64,000 nucleotides of DNA, taken from contig CP075525.1 in NCBI GenBank assembly GCA_025808415.1, positions 1,225,501 to 1,289,500 of the forward strand, given 5' to 3'. Below the pieces are notes generated by a model. The model was not told where the DNA came from and searched no databases. It saw nothing but the letters and a program-made list of their open reading frames with translations. Origin of the DNA: Cyclobacteriaceae bacterium (lineage in GTDB: Bacteria > Bacteroidota > Bacteroidia > Cytophagales > Cyclobacteriaceae). The position numbers were made by a program, and so were the translations under genes. Shown here in pieces: positions 25,594 to 33,867 of this stretch. Positions within the stretch are counted from its first letter, which is position 1; each line of letters starts with the position of its first letter.

Positions 25594-26997
25594 ATGTCTT
25601 TTTTCACAAAAGCAATTTCAATATTTCGTTTATTCAAACAGGCCCTCAAAGGCGAGGAGCAAAGCTATACTTCCGGCAGTATCGACAAGGCCATCTTCAT
25701 GTTGTCGATACCGATGATCCTGGAGATGTCGATGGAATCGCTATTTGCCGTAGTGGATGCCTTTTATGTAAGCCGGCTTGGTGTTGATGCGTTGGCTACG
25801 GTTAGCCTCACCGAATCGGTTCTAACGCTGGTGTATTCACTGGCCATTGGGTTGAGCATGGGCGCTACCGCTATGGTTGCACGCAGGGTGGGCGAAGGTG
25901 ATATTCCTGCGGCAGCAAAAGCCGGTGTGCAGGCCATTTACCTGGCAATAGGAATTTCTATTGCCATAAGCATCGTTGGATTATTTTTCGCAGAAAATAT
26001 TCTGGGTCTGATGGGTGCATCCGAATCGGTTATCGCATCAGGCTCAGGGTATACCCGTTGGATGCTGGGCGGTAACATAACCGTTATGCTGATCTTTTTG
26101 ATCAATGCCATTTTTCGCGGTGCCGGTGATGCTTCCCTGGCCATGCGGGTGCTTATACTATCCAATGCATTGAATATTATTCTCGATCCGATTTTTATTT
26201 TCGGTTTCGGTCCGATACCCGCATTTGGTGTTGAAGGAGCAGCCATTGCCACCACCATTGGCCGGGGCATTGGTGTACTTTATCAGATATCACATTTAAT
26301 ATATGGAAAGGGATTGATCAAAATTCATCGTCAGAACCTTCCGATCGATTTTGGTCTGATCGGGCGACTGATAAAAGTCTCTGCAGGCGGAACGGGCCAG
26401 TTTATCATTGCATCTGCAAGCTGGATTTTCCTGGTTCGGATCGTTTCAACCTTTGGTAGTGAAGCGCTGGCTGGTTATACCATTGCTATACGCGTAATTG
26501 TTTTTGCCATTTTACCGGCATGGGGTATGGCCAATGCAGCGGCAACATTAGTCGGGCAGAATTTGGGGGCCGGACAACCGGAGCGTGCGGAACAATCGGT
26601 GTGGCGCACCGGGTTTTTTAACATGTTGTTTATGGCGTTTATCACGGTAACGTTTTTGACACTCGCCAAACCCATTGTTGAATTATTTACCACCGAGGTT
26701 GTAGTACTGGCTAATGCAACACAATGTTTACAGATTGTGGCAATAGGGTACATTTTTTATGCTTACGGTATGGTGGTAGCGCAATCGTTTAATGGAGCGG
26801 GCGATACACGCACGCCCACCATTTTAAATTTCTTTGCTTTTTGGATGTTTCAGATTCCGCTGGCGTATGCATTGGCAATTTTACTAAACATGGGGCCGAA
26901 AGGAGTGTACGTGGCTATTGTTGTGGCCGAGTCGGCACTGGCGGTGGTGGGCATACTCATTTTCAGAAGGGGCAAGTGGAAGACGGTGAAGGTTTAG
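25594..26997 (+). CDS. MATE-family multidrug/toxin efflux transporter
   Basis: A 467-residue protein with twelve predicted membrane helices. The family traits are the N-terminal SIPMILEMSMESLFAVVDAFYVSRLG segment, NAIFRGAGDASLAMRVLILSNALNIILDPIFIFGFG at the end of the first half, and the repeat of that pattern in the second half with QSFNGAGDTRTPTILNFFAFWMFQIPLAYAL. MATE transporters expel cationic compounds using Na+ or H+. An Na+-driven example would fit the Nqr pump nearby, but coupling cannot be determined. The gene is single and the leader contains the hairpin described above. Confidence 0.93.
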   Translation: MSFFTKAISIFRLFKQALKGEEQSYTSGSIDKAIFMLSIPMILEMSMESLFAVVDAFYVSRLGVDALATVSLTESVLTLVYSLAIGLSMGATAMVARRVGEGDIPAAAKAGVQAIYLAIGISIAISIVGLFFAENILGLMGASESVIASGSGYTRWMLGGNITVMLIFLINAIFRGAGDASLAMRVLILSNALNIILDPIFIFGFGPIPAFGVEGAAIATTIGRGIGVLYQISHLIYGKGLIKIHRQNLPIDFGLIGRLIKVSAGGTGQFIIASASWIFLVRIVSTFGSEALAGYTIAIRVIVFAILPAWGMANAAATLVGQNLGAGQPERAEQSVWRTGFFNMLFMAFITVTFLTLAKPIVELFTTEVVVLANATQCLQIVAIGYIFYAYGMVVAQSFNGAGDTRTPTILNFFAFWMFQIPLAYALAILLNMGPKGVYVAIVVAESALAVVGILIFRRGKWKTVKV

Positions 26998-27005
26998 GGG
27001 TGATC

Positions 27006-27094
27006 GTTGTTAGTTGGTGGTTGTTAGTTGTTAGTTGTTAGCTTATAATCATGCGATTGTATTTACCAACAACTAATAACCAACAACGAACAAC
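27006..27094. repeat. Intergenic dyad C (27-bp arms, GTTGTTAG words)
   Basis: Arms at 27006-27032 and 27068-27094 are complementary in 24 of 27 positions with a 35-nt loop. They consist of repeated GTTGTTAG-type words. The 15-mer at 27080-27094 (CCAACAACGAACAAC) recurs exactly at 47066-47080 between rsmH and ftsL. The element lies between convergent genes. Confidence 0.75.
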
Positions 27095-27098
27095 TTAC

Positions 27099-27368
27099 CT
27101 ACTGCTTCTTCTTAAACGCAGCCTTCAAAGCATTCTCCAATTCCTTACCGGCTTTTTTCAGGCTGGCTTCAACTTCTTTCCAGCGCTCTTTATTCTCTGC
27201 TTCCTTTTTTAGTTTTTCAGCGGCTTGTTTTAGTTCTTCATACTTTACTTCAAACTCTTTATTAAGTTTGCCGCCTGCCTCATCAAGTTCTTCCAGAAAT
27301 TTATCTACTTTTTTGCCGAACTTTTGAAATAGTTTCTCTGCCTGACCTTCTTTTGTTTGTTCTGCCAT
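27099..27368 (-). CDS. Small charged coiled-coil protein
   Basis: An 89-residue, Lys/Glu-rich protein predicted to be almost entirely alpha-helical with heptad-like hydrophobic spacing. It has no signal or membrane segment. It resembles small cytoplasmic stress-type helical proteins in general composition but I cannot name a family. It lies between dyad C and the next gene on the other strand. Confidence 0.6.
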   Translation of the reverse strand: MAEQTKEGQAEKLFQKFGKKVDKFLEELDEAGGKLNKEFEVKYEELKQAAEKLKKEAENKERWKEVEASLKKAGKELENALKAAFKKKQ

Positions 27369-27500
27369 ACTTCTTAATGTTAAAGTGTTGTCAAGTTAAA
27401 TCGGATATTGCTGTAACGCAAAACCTGGAGCTGGCGTTTTTCCTTTGCCCTAAAAGGACGAGGTATTTTGATTATTTTGCAAGCCTCAAACCCAAACAGT

Positions 27501-28190
27501 ATGGAAACGGATCAGGATCATATTGCCTACATTACGCAATTGCTGGAGAGTAAATCAACGGCCAAGCAAAAAACCTACAAACATTTGTTGGCGGCATTTA
27601 AAATCCTGGCCAGTGAATCGGAACGGATTGTAAATGAACTCAGCAAAAAAGCTCACCCTGCCGATGATGATGTTACCGTGTATTTTAAACAAGTCGGTGA
27701 TCATGAGTTTCATGTTAAAGTGGCAGGCGACCTGCTGATCTTTGTTTTGCACACCAACGTGGTTACGTTTGATGCTGAACATTTTGTAATGAAAGATCCG
27801 TACACGCAGCAAAATGAATTCAATAAGTACTATGGTCAGATCATGATTTACAATTTCATGTCCGACTCGCTCAAGTTCAACCGCATCAACGACCCGGGGT
27901 ATTTGCTGGCGCGGTTAATGGTTAATCATGAAAATCGTTTTTTCGTTGAAGGTGAAGGAAGGCTGGCCTACTTGTTCAATAAAGTTTCGGATGCCCCGCT
28001 TCAACCCGAAAACCTGAATGCCCTGGTAAAGCTGGCCGTGGCCATAGCCATTGAAAACGACCTGATGGCCCCGCCTTATCCGCAAGTGAGGTTTATCACC
28101 TTGCACCAGAAAATTGAACATACCCCCGATCTGGGCGGAGGTCAGAAAATCGGTTTTAAAATGAGTTATCAGGACAAGACGAAGGGTTGA
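27501..28190 (+). CDS. Conserved protein of unknown function
   Basis: A 229-residue soluble protein from the ATG at 27501. A reading from TTG 27468 is longer but lacks a plausible start. It has an N-terminal helical part and a mixed alpha/beta middle with DHEFHVKVAGDLLIFVLHTNVVTF and FNKYYGQIMIYNFMSDSLKFNRINDPGYLLARLMVN. No signal peptide, membrane helix or catalytic motif is visible. It precedes the small lipoprotein gene by 41 nt and may share its transcript. Confidence 0.65.
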   Translation: METDQDHIAYITQLLESKSTAKQKTYKHLLAAFKILASESERIVNELSKKAHPADDDVTVYFKQVGDHEFHVKVAGDLLIFVLHTNVVTFDAEHFVMKDPYTQQNEFNKYYGQIMIYNFMSDSLKFNRINDPGYLLARLMVNHENRFFVEGEGRLAYLFNKVSDAPLQPENLNALVKLAVAIAIENDLMAPPYPQVRFITLHQKIEHTPDLGGGQKIGFKMSYQDKTKG

Positions 28191-28231
28191 ACTGGTTTTT
28201 CAAAGTTCCGGTTTCATCCTAACTTGCCAGC

Positions 28232-28375
28232 ATGAAAAGCATCCTTTCTTTCAAGCGAATTTTTCCAATACTATTGGTACTGTTGGCGATCATGTTTTCG
28301 GATTGTGCCTCACAGAAGAAGCACAAGCGCCTCAAGCCCGGTAAACCCATTCCCTGTCCGCAAAAAGATTGCTGA
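28232..28375 (+). CDS. Small putative lipoprotein upstream of cmk
   Basis: A 47-residue protein too short for common gene callers. It begins with a basic, hydrophobic signal (MKSILSFKR then a hydrophobic core) ending at FSDC, followed by ASQKKHKRLKPGKPIPCPQKDC, a basic, cysteine-containing tail. The -1 aspartate makes the lipobox non-canonical, so lipidation is probable rather than certain. Its TGA stop shares bases with the ATG of cmk (TGATG), so translation of the two is coupled. Confidence 0.6.
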   Translation: MKSILSFKRIFPILLVLLAIMFSDCASQKKHKRLKPGKPIPCPQKDC

Positions 28376-29061
28376 TGAAGCTGAATAAAATCGTAGTTGC
28401 CATTGATGGCTACTCAGCCTGCGGAAAAAGCACAACAGCCAAGGAAGTAGCCAAAATTCTAGGGTATCGGTACATCGATTCGGGTGCCATGTACCGCGCG
28501 GTAACACTTTACTTTTTAGATCATCACGTAGCATTAACCAACCCCAAGGAAGTAGAGCGGGCACTGAAACAAATCAATATTTCGTTTAAGGTTAATGCAA
28601 AAAAAGTCACCGAAACCTTCTTAAACGGACTTAGCGTTGAACAGGAAATCCGTCAGCTGCGGGTGTCGGAGCAGGTAAGCCCGGTAAGCACCCTGAAAGC
28701 CGTGCGCGAGGCTATGGTTGCCCAGCAACGCAAACTCGGTAAGGATAAGGGCATTGTTATGGATGGCCGCGATATCGGAACAGTGGTTTTTCCGCAAGCC
28801 GAACTTAAATTGTTCATGACGGCCGATATGCTGGTGCGGGCTTTTCGCAGGCAGCGCGAGTGGCTTGATCAAGATCGCCTGGTTGACCTGGATGATGTTA
28901 TCGAAAATATTAAAAAGCGTGACCTTATCGACACTACACGGGCCGAAAGCCCACTGCGGCAGGCCGATGATGCCGTGGTGATTGACACTACCCACATTAC
29001 CATCGATGAGCAGGTTGACCAGGTCATCCGGATGGCCATATCAAAGATTGTCGGAGCCTAA
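28375..29061 (+). CDS. cmk: Cytidylate kinase
   Basis: A 228-residue enzyme phosphorylating CMP and dCMP with ATP. The P-loop GYSACGKSTTAKEVA lies at about residues 10-24, followed by YIDSGAMYRAVT, and later MDGRDIGTVVFPQAELK and the DLIDTTRAESPLRQADDAVVIDTT segment that closes over the substrate. Start is ATG 28375 within the TGATG junction; an in-frame TTG lies 6 nt upstream. It pairs with a coupled lipoprotein gene. Confidence 0.96.
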   Translation: MKLNKIVVAIDGYSACGKSTTAKEVAKILGYRYIDSGAMYRAVTLYFLDHHVALTNPKEVERALKQINISFKVNAKKVTETFLNGLSVEQEIRQLRVSEQVSPVSTLKAVREAMVAQQRKLGKDKGIVMDGRDIGTVVFPQAELKLFMTADMLVRAFRRQREWLDQDRLVDLDDVIENIKKRDLIDTTRAESPLRQADDAVVIDTTHITIDEQVDQVIRMAISKIVGA

Positions 29062-29067
29062 ATTTTC

Positions 29068-29092
29068 GAACATTTTCGCCTTGAAAATGTTC
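29068..29092 (+). other. Hairpin after cmk
   Basis: A perfect 10-bp stem (29068-29077 with 29083-29092) with a GCCTT loop lies 7 nt after the cmk stop. It lacks a following T-run, so it may be an RNA-protecting or weak terminating structure between cmk and the nqr operon promoter. Confidence 0.5.
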
Positions 29093-29160
29093 ATCGTTTG
29101 AAGGTTAAATTCTGTGATCCGCCTGGCACCAAAAAGCCTTTTTAATGTCAGATTAATCAC

Positions 29161-29168
29161 TAATTTTG
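29161..29168 (+). promoter_or_regulatory. Putative -7 box for the nqr operon
   Basis: TAATTTTG at 29161-29168 fits the Bacteroidota TAnnTTTG element and lies 31 nt before the nqrA ATG. The -33 element is weak (a T-rich stretch near 29138-29143). Confidence 0.5.
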
Positions 29169-29199
29169 CCCCCGATCTAACAAAAATTAACCCGTACTC

Positions 29200-30564
29200 A
29201 TGGGCAAATTCATCCGGTTAAAGAAGGGCTTCAACATCAATCTTGCAGGTAAAGCCACACCGAAAGTAGCTACCATCGAACAGCCTGAAACATTCGCCAT
29301 AAAACCTACCGATTTTCACGGCATTTATATGCCTAAAGTGGTGGTAAAAGAGGGCGATTCGGTTAAAGCCGGCTCTGTTCTTTTTCACGATAAGAAACAC
29401 GAAAACATTGTGTTTACTGCTCCGGTAAGCGGAGAGGTGGTTGAAGTGAAGCGGGGTGAAAAGCGTAAGCTATTGGAAGTTAGGATACTGGCCGATAAAG
29501 CTGTAGAGTATATTCAGTTCGACAAATACTCTGTTTCAGACATTGTTAACCTGAAACGCGAAAAGGCACAGGAGCAATTATTGAAAAGTGGTGTTTGGGT
29601 AAATATTGTTCAACGGCCGTTTGGCGTTGTTGCCGATCCGAATGAAAAGCCCAAATCAATTTTTATTTCTGCGTTTGATTCAAGCCCCCTGGCTCCCGAT
29701 TACAATATTGTTTATAAGGGTCAGGAACATTATTTCCAGGCAGGTGTGGATATATTAAAGAAGTTCACCTCAGGGCCTGTCCATGTAAATGTTCATTCGG
29801 AAAGGGAGATATCCCCTGTTTTTTCACAGGTAAAGGGTGCCGAGTTAAACAAATTCTCCGGCCCGCATCCGTCAGGTTGTGTTGGTGTTCAAATCCATCA
29901 TCTTGACCCTATAAACAAAGGAGACATTGTCTGGACAATTTCACCGTTTGGCGTTATCCAAATAGGTAAGCTTTTCCTCAACGGGATTTATGATGCCTCA
30001 AAGGTTATTGCTGTTGCGGGTTCTGAAGTTAAAGAGCCACAGTATTACGCAACATACACTGGCGCTTCAGTGAAGAAATTCCTGGCCAATAACCTGAAGC
30101 AGGATCATGTACGGGTGGTGTCGGGCAATGTACTAACGGGTACGAGTATCGGAACCGAAGGTTATGTTGGATTCTTCGATCAGTTGGTAACGGTAATCCC
30201 GGAAGGTGATTATTTTGAGTTTATGGGATGGTTAAAGCCTACCGTGAACAAATTGAGTTTTCACCGCGCTTTTGGCCTGTTGTCATTCCTCAATCCGAAA
30301 AAAGAATTTGTGCTGGATAGCAACAACCGTGGCGAGCCGCGCGCATTCGTACAAACCGGTATTTTCGAAAAAGTAACACCGATAGACATTTTGCCAACGT
30401 ACTTGTTAAAAGCAATAATCGCTGAAGATTACGATGAGATGGAAGCGTTGGGCATTTATGAAGTAATAGAAGAAGATCTGGCACTGTGCGAATTTGTAGA
30501 TGTTTCCAAGCACAATGTTCAGTCTATATTGAGAGAAGGAATTGATTTAATATCAAACAGTTGA
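29200..30564 (+). CDS. nqrA: Na+-translocating NADH:quinone reductase subunit A
   Basis: A 454-residue cytoplasmic-side subunit of the Na+-NQR complex, which oxidises NADH and pumps sodium. It begins with IRLKKGFNINLAGKA, has the barrel-sandwich IYMPKVVVKEGDSVKAGSVLFHDKK, and ends with DLALCEFVDVSKHNVQSILREGIDLI, all typical of NqrA. NqrB starts 2 nt later. Subunit A contributes to quinone access. The operon here runs A-B-C-D-E. Confidence 0.96.
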   Translation: MGKFIRLKKGFNINLAGKATPKVATIEQPETFAIKPTDFHGIYMPKVVVKEGDSVKAGSVLFHDKKHENIVFTAPVSGEVVEVKRGEKRKLLEVRILADKAVEYIQFDKYSVSDIVNLKREKAQEQLLKSGVWVNIVQRPFGVVADPNEKPKSIFISAFDSSPLAPDYNIVYKGQEHYFQAGVDILKKFTSGPVHVNVHSEREISPVFSQVKGAELNKFSGPHPSGCVGVQIHHLDPINKGDIVWTISPFGVIQIGKLFLNGIYDASKVIAVAGSEVKEPQYYATYTGASVKKFLANNLKQDHVRVVSGNVLTGTSIGTEGYVGFFDQLVTVIPEGDYFEFMGWLKPTVNKLSFHRAFGLLSFLNPKKEFVLDSNNRGEPRAFVQTGIFEKVTPIDILPTYLLKAIIAEDYDEMEALGIYEVIEEDLALCEFVDVSKHNVQSILREGIDLISNS

Positions 30565-30565
30565 T

Positions 30566-31768
30566 ATGAAGTTTTTACGCGATACATTAGATAAAGCCAA
30601 GCACAACTTTGAGAAAGGTGGCAAGTACCACAAATTCTATTACGTGTTTGAAGCGTTAGATACCTTTCATTTTTCGCCCAACACGGTTACACCGGCCACC
30701 GGTGCACAAATACGCGATGCCGTTGACCTGAAGCGCTTGATGATGACCGTGGTGATTGCCATGATCCCCTGCCTTGCCTTTGGTGTGTGGAATGTAGGCT
30801 ACCAGCATTTTTTAGCGTTAGGTCAGTCTGCTTCTGCCGGTGATATTATTACTGTAGGATTAATCCAGGTTCTACCCATTGTGCTGGTTGCGTATGTGGC
30901 CGGTGGTTTGGTGGAAGCAGTATTTGCGATTTTCCGTAAGCACCCGATCAATGAAGGATTTCTGGTTACCGGTATGCTTATTCCATTGGTAATGCCACCG
31001 GATATTCCGCTTTGGCAGGTTGCCGTGGCCAGTATTTTTGCAGTGGTCATTGCCAAGGAAGCGTTTGGCGGAACCGGTATGAATATCCTTAACGTAGCGT
31101 TGACCGCCCGTGCATTCTTATACTTTGCTTATCCGCTCAATATTTCCGGTGAGGTTTGGACCTATCTTCCTTCCGGTGCAAAAACAGTGGCAGGCTATTC
31201 AGGTGCCACTCCGTTAGCGGTTGCCGCACAAGCCTCAACCGAAGGTGAGAGTGTAGTGCAGGCGTTCAATTCATTCGGTGCCGGCTGGGCCGATAATCTT
31301 TACAGCTTCAGCAACATGTTTTTTGGTTTTATGCCCGGGTGTATTGGCGAAACATCAACACTGATGTGTTTGATCGGTGCCTTTATTTTGATTACCACCG
31401 GAGTAGGTAGTTGGAAAATAATTGCCGGTGTGTTTTTAGGCGCATGGGGTATGGGCGCTTTCCTGAACCTTATTGCTGTTAATGAATTTATGGCCATGCC
31501 CGCCCACTATCATTTAGTCATAGGCGGATTGGCTTTTGGTGCTGTGTTTATGGCTACTGATCCGGTAACGGCAACCCAAACTGAAGCCGGTAAATGGGTT
31601 TACGGGTTACTAATTGGATTACTGACGGTGTTGATCCGGGTGTTTAACCCGGCTTACCCGGAAGGTATTATGCTGGCTATATTATTCATGAACGTAATGG
31701 CGCCACTGATTGATTATGTTGTAGTAAGTGCAAACAAAAAACGCAGATTAAGCCGTGCGACAGTCTAA
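30566..31768 (+). CDS. nqrB: Na+-translocating NADH:quinone reductase subunit B
   Basis: A 400-residue membrane subunit with ten or so helices. The covalent FMN-threonine site is visible as YSGAT with the threonine near residue 215. The PATGAQIRDAVDLKRLMM segment at the N-terminus and MATDPVTATQTEAGKW late in the protein are conserved. It couples electron transfer to Na+ movement. It begins 2 nt after nqrA and overlaps nqrC by 14 nt. Confidence 0.96.
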   Translation: MKFLRDTLDKAKHNFEKGGKYHKFYYVFEALDTFHFSPNTVTPATGAQIRDAVDLKRLMMTVVIAMIPCLAFGVWNVGYQHFLALGQSASAGDIITVGLIQVLPIVLVAYVAGGLVEAVFAIFRKHPINEGFLVTGMLIPLVMPPDIPLWQVAVASIFAVVIAKEAFGGTGMNILNVALTARAFLYFAYPLNISGEVWTYLPSGAKTVAGYSGATPLAVAAQASTEGESVVQAFNSFGAGWADNLYSFSNMFFGFMPGCIGETSTLMCLIGAFILITTGVGSWKIIAGVFLGAWGMGAFLNLIAVNEFMAMPAHYHLVIGGLAFGAVFMATDPVTATQTEAGKWVYGLLIGLLTVLIRVFNPAYPEGIMLAILFMNVMAPLIDYVVVSANKKRRLSRATV

Positions 31769-32483
31769 CTTATACATTGTACTATATGCCGCTGCCCTCA
31801 CCGTTGTGTGCGGAGGTTTGCTGGCGCTTGCATCCGAAGGATTGAAAGAAAAGCAACAAGCGAACATTGAGCTTGAACAGAAGAAGAACATTCTTTCAAC
31901 CGTGATGGAGTTACCGAAAGGTGCAAACATTGAAGAGTTGTATGCCAAAAAGGTGAAATCTTTTGTTGTGGATTCAAAAGGTAAAACAATAGAAGGTGCA
32001 CAGGCTAAAGATGTAGTGGTGTTGGCTGAATACAAAAAACCTGCTGATCAGCGCATGCTACCGGTGTACGAATTCCGAAATGAAAGTAATCCTGAAAAAA
32101 TTGACTTCGTGGTGTTACCCGTTTTTGGTTTTGGATTGTGGGATAACATTTGGGGATTTGTAGCCTTGCAGGAAGACTTGAATACCATCCAGGGAGTTTC
32201 CTATCAACATAAAGGCGAGACACCAGGCCTTGGCGCGCGCATCGATTCAAAGGAAATCCAGGACCGTTACAAGGGAAAATCGATTTACGATAACGACAAC
32301 CTTGTTTCGGTGGTAATGATGAAAGGCGAAGGCGTTGACTATTCCAGTGATAAACACAAAGTGGATGGCATGTCGGGCGCTACGCTTACGGCCAAAGGGG
32401 TAAACAATATGCTGTCGCAGTATCTTTCATTATACGAGAATTATTTAAAGAACATCAAGGCAACTAACGCTGTAGATTTATGA
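31755..32483 (+). CDS. nqrC: Na+-translocating NADH:quinone reductase subunit C
   Basis: A 242-residue subunit with one N-terminal membrane helix (about 7-26) and a periplasmic FMN-binding domain. The covalent flavin site is DGMSGATLTAKGV with the threonine near residue 210. The start is GTG 31755, inside the end of nqrB (14-nt overlap). GFGLWDNIWGFVALQ and HKGETPGLGARI are further family signatures. It overlaps nqrD by 4 nt. Confidence 0.95.
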   Translation: MRQSNLYIVLYAAALTVVCGGLLALASEGLKEKQQANIELEQKKNILSTVMELPKGANIEELYAKKVKSFVVDSKGKTIEGAQAKDVVVLAEYKKPADQRMLPVYEFRNESNPEKIDFVVLPVFGFGLWDNIWGFVALQEDLNTIQGVSYQHKGETPGLGARIDSKEIQDRYKGKSIYDNDNLVSVVMMKGEGVDYSSDKHKVDGMSGATLTAKGVNNMLSQYLSLYENYLKNIKATNAVDL

Positions 32484-33142
32484 GTACGGAAGTAGCTGAA
32501 GTAAAAGAAGTAAAGAAGAGCGAGCCGCTTTTCTCGAAGAAAAACAGAAAATTGGTAACCAACCCGCTGGATATCGATAACCCGATTACTGTTCAGGTAT
32601 TGGGAATATGCTCGGCCCTGGCGGTTACCACCCAGATGAAACCTGCTTTTACGATGGCGGTGAGCTTGGTGGTGGTGTTGATTGCTTCAAGCCTTGTAAT
32701 TTCTGCGATTCGCAACACAATCCCTTCGCGCATTCGTATTGTTGTTCAATTGGCTGTTATTGCAACTTTCGTAATCCTGGTGGACCAGGTGTTGAAGGCA
32801 TATGTTTACGATATTTCAAAACAACTGTCCGTATTCGTTGGACTTATCATTACAAACTGTATTGTAATGGGTCGCCTGGAGGCATTTTCCATGGGGAACA
32901 AACTAGGCCCTTCTTTTATGGATGGCTTAGGTAACGGATTAGGGTATGGTATCATCCTGATGATCGTGGCTTTCTTCCGTGAGCTATTGGGTTCCGGGGC
33001 CCTGTTTGGTTTTAAAGTTTTTGAATCGATCGGTTTGCACTATCCCGGAAATGGATTGATGTTGTTACCTGCCGGTGCGTGTATTGTGGTGGGGGTAATT
33101 ATCTGGGTGCAACGTTCATTAAATGGTTATCGCGAAGGTTAA
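32480..33142 (+). CDS. nqrD: Na+-translocating NADH:quinone reductase subunit D
   Basis: A 220-residue integral membrane subunit. After a charged N-terminal extension (about 1-30, longer than in Vibrio), it shows the NPITVQVLGICSALAVTTQMKPA segment and the GLIITNCIVMGRLEAF motif with the cysteine that helps bind the iron cluster between NqrD and NqrE. It overlaps nqrC by 4 nt and precedes nqrE by 12 nt. Confidence 0.95.
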   Translation: MSTEVAEVKEVKKSEPLFSKKNRKLVTNPLDIDNPITVQVLGICSALAVTTQMKPAFTMAVSLVVVLIASSLVISAIRNTIPSRIRIVVQLAVIATFVILVDQVLKAYVYDISKQLSVFVGLIITNCIVMGRLEAFSMGNKLGPSFMDGLGNGLGYGIILMIVAFFRELLGSGALFGFKVFESIGLHYPGNGLMLLPAGACIVVGVIIWVQRSLNGYREG

Positions 33143-33154
33143 TCGAAAAGCATT

Positions 33155-33769
33155 ATGGAAAATTTAATCAGCATTGGCGTACGTTCCATTTTTATCGATA
33201 ATATGATATTTGCCTATTTCTTAGGCATGTGTTCGTACCTGGCCGTATCGAAAAAAGTAAAAACTGCTTTTGGGCTAGGTGTTGCCGTAATATTTGTGTT
33301 AGGTTTCACCGTGCCCATCAACTGGCTTATCCAAAACCATATTTTAAACCAGGGTTCACTGGCGTGGATCAGTCCTGAACTGGCTACGGTTGACCTGACC
33401 TTCCTCCAGTTTATTGTATTCATTGCCGTAATTGCCTCCATGGTTCAGTTAACCGAAATGGCGATTGAGAAATTTTCACCGGCACTTTACGGATCGCTTG
33501 GTATATTCCTTCCGTTGATTGCTGTGAATTGCGCCATTCTTGGTGGTTCATTGTTTATGGTTGGCCGTTCCTACACATTACCTGAAGCCACCGTGTTTGG
33601 ATTGGGTTCTGGTATTGGATGGTTATTGGCCATTGTAGCTTTGGCGGGTATTCGTGAAAAGATGAAGTATTCTAATGTGCCCGGGCCGCTTCGTGGATTA
33701 GGTATCACGTTTATTTTGGTAGGCTTAATGTCGCTTGGTTTTCTGAGCTTCATGGGTTTCTCCCTATAA
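33155..33769 (+). CDS. nqrE: Na+-translocating NADH:quinone reductase subunit E
   Basis: A 204-residue membrane subunit, homologous to NqrD. It has the [24 protein letters not shown] segment and the [17 protein letters not shown] motif with a cluster-ligand cysteine. It is the last gene of the operon: a strong terminator follows within 22 nt and nqrF is absent. Confidence 0.95.
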   Translation: MENLISIGVRSIFIDNMIFAYFLGMCSYLAVSKKVKTAFGLGVAVIFVLGFTVPINWLIQNHILNQGSLAWISPELATVDLTFLQFIVFIAVIASMVQLTEMAIEKFSPALYGSLGIFLPLIAVNCAILGGSLFMVGRSYTLPEATVFGLGSGIGWLLAIVALAGIREKMKYSNVPGPLRGLGITFILVGLMSLGFLSFMGFSL

Positions 33770-33790
33770 AGCCTTACGATATTGATTTCT

Positions 33791-33828
33791 CAAAAGGCTT
33801 CTGTTACGGCAGAGGCCTTTTGTTTTTT
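33791..33828 (+). terminator. Strong intrinsic terminator after nqrE
   Basis: A 13-bp stem with one G-U pair (33791-33803 with 33810-33822), a 6-nt loop and a run of six T at 33823-33828. It closes the nqr transcript after subunit E. Confidence 0.9.
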
Positions 33829-33867
33829 AAGCCAGAAGTATAAAACTTACGCTTAACGTTATTCATT

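Noticed and set aside
29068..29092. Intrinsic terminator after cmk
   Set aside because: The stem is perfect but has no T-run in either direction, so it is listed only as a hairpin.
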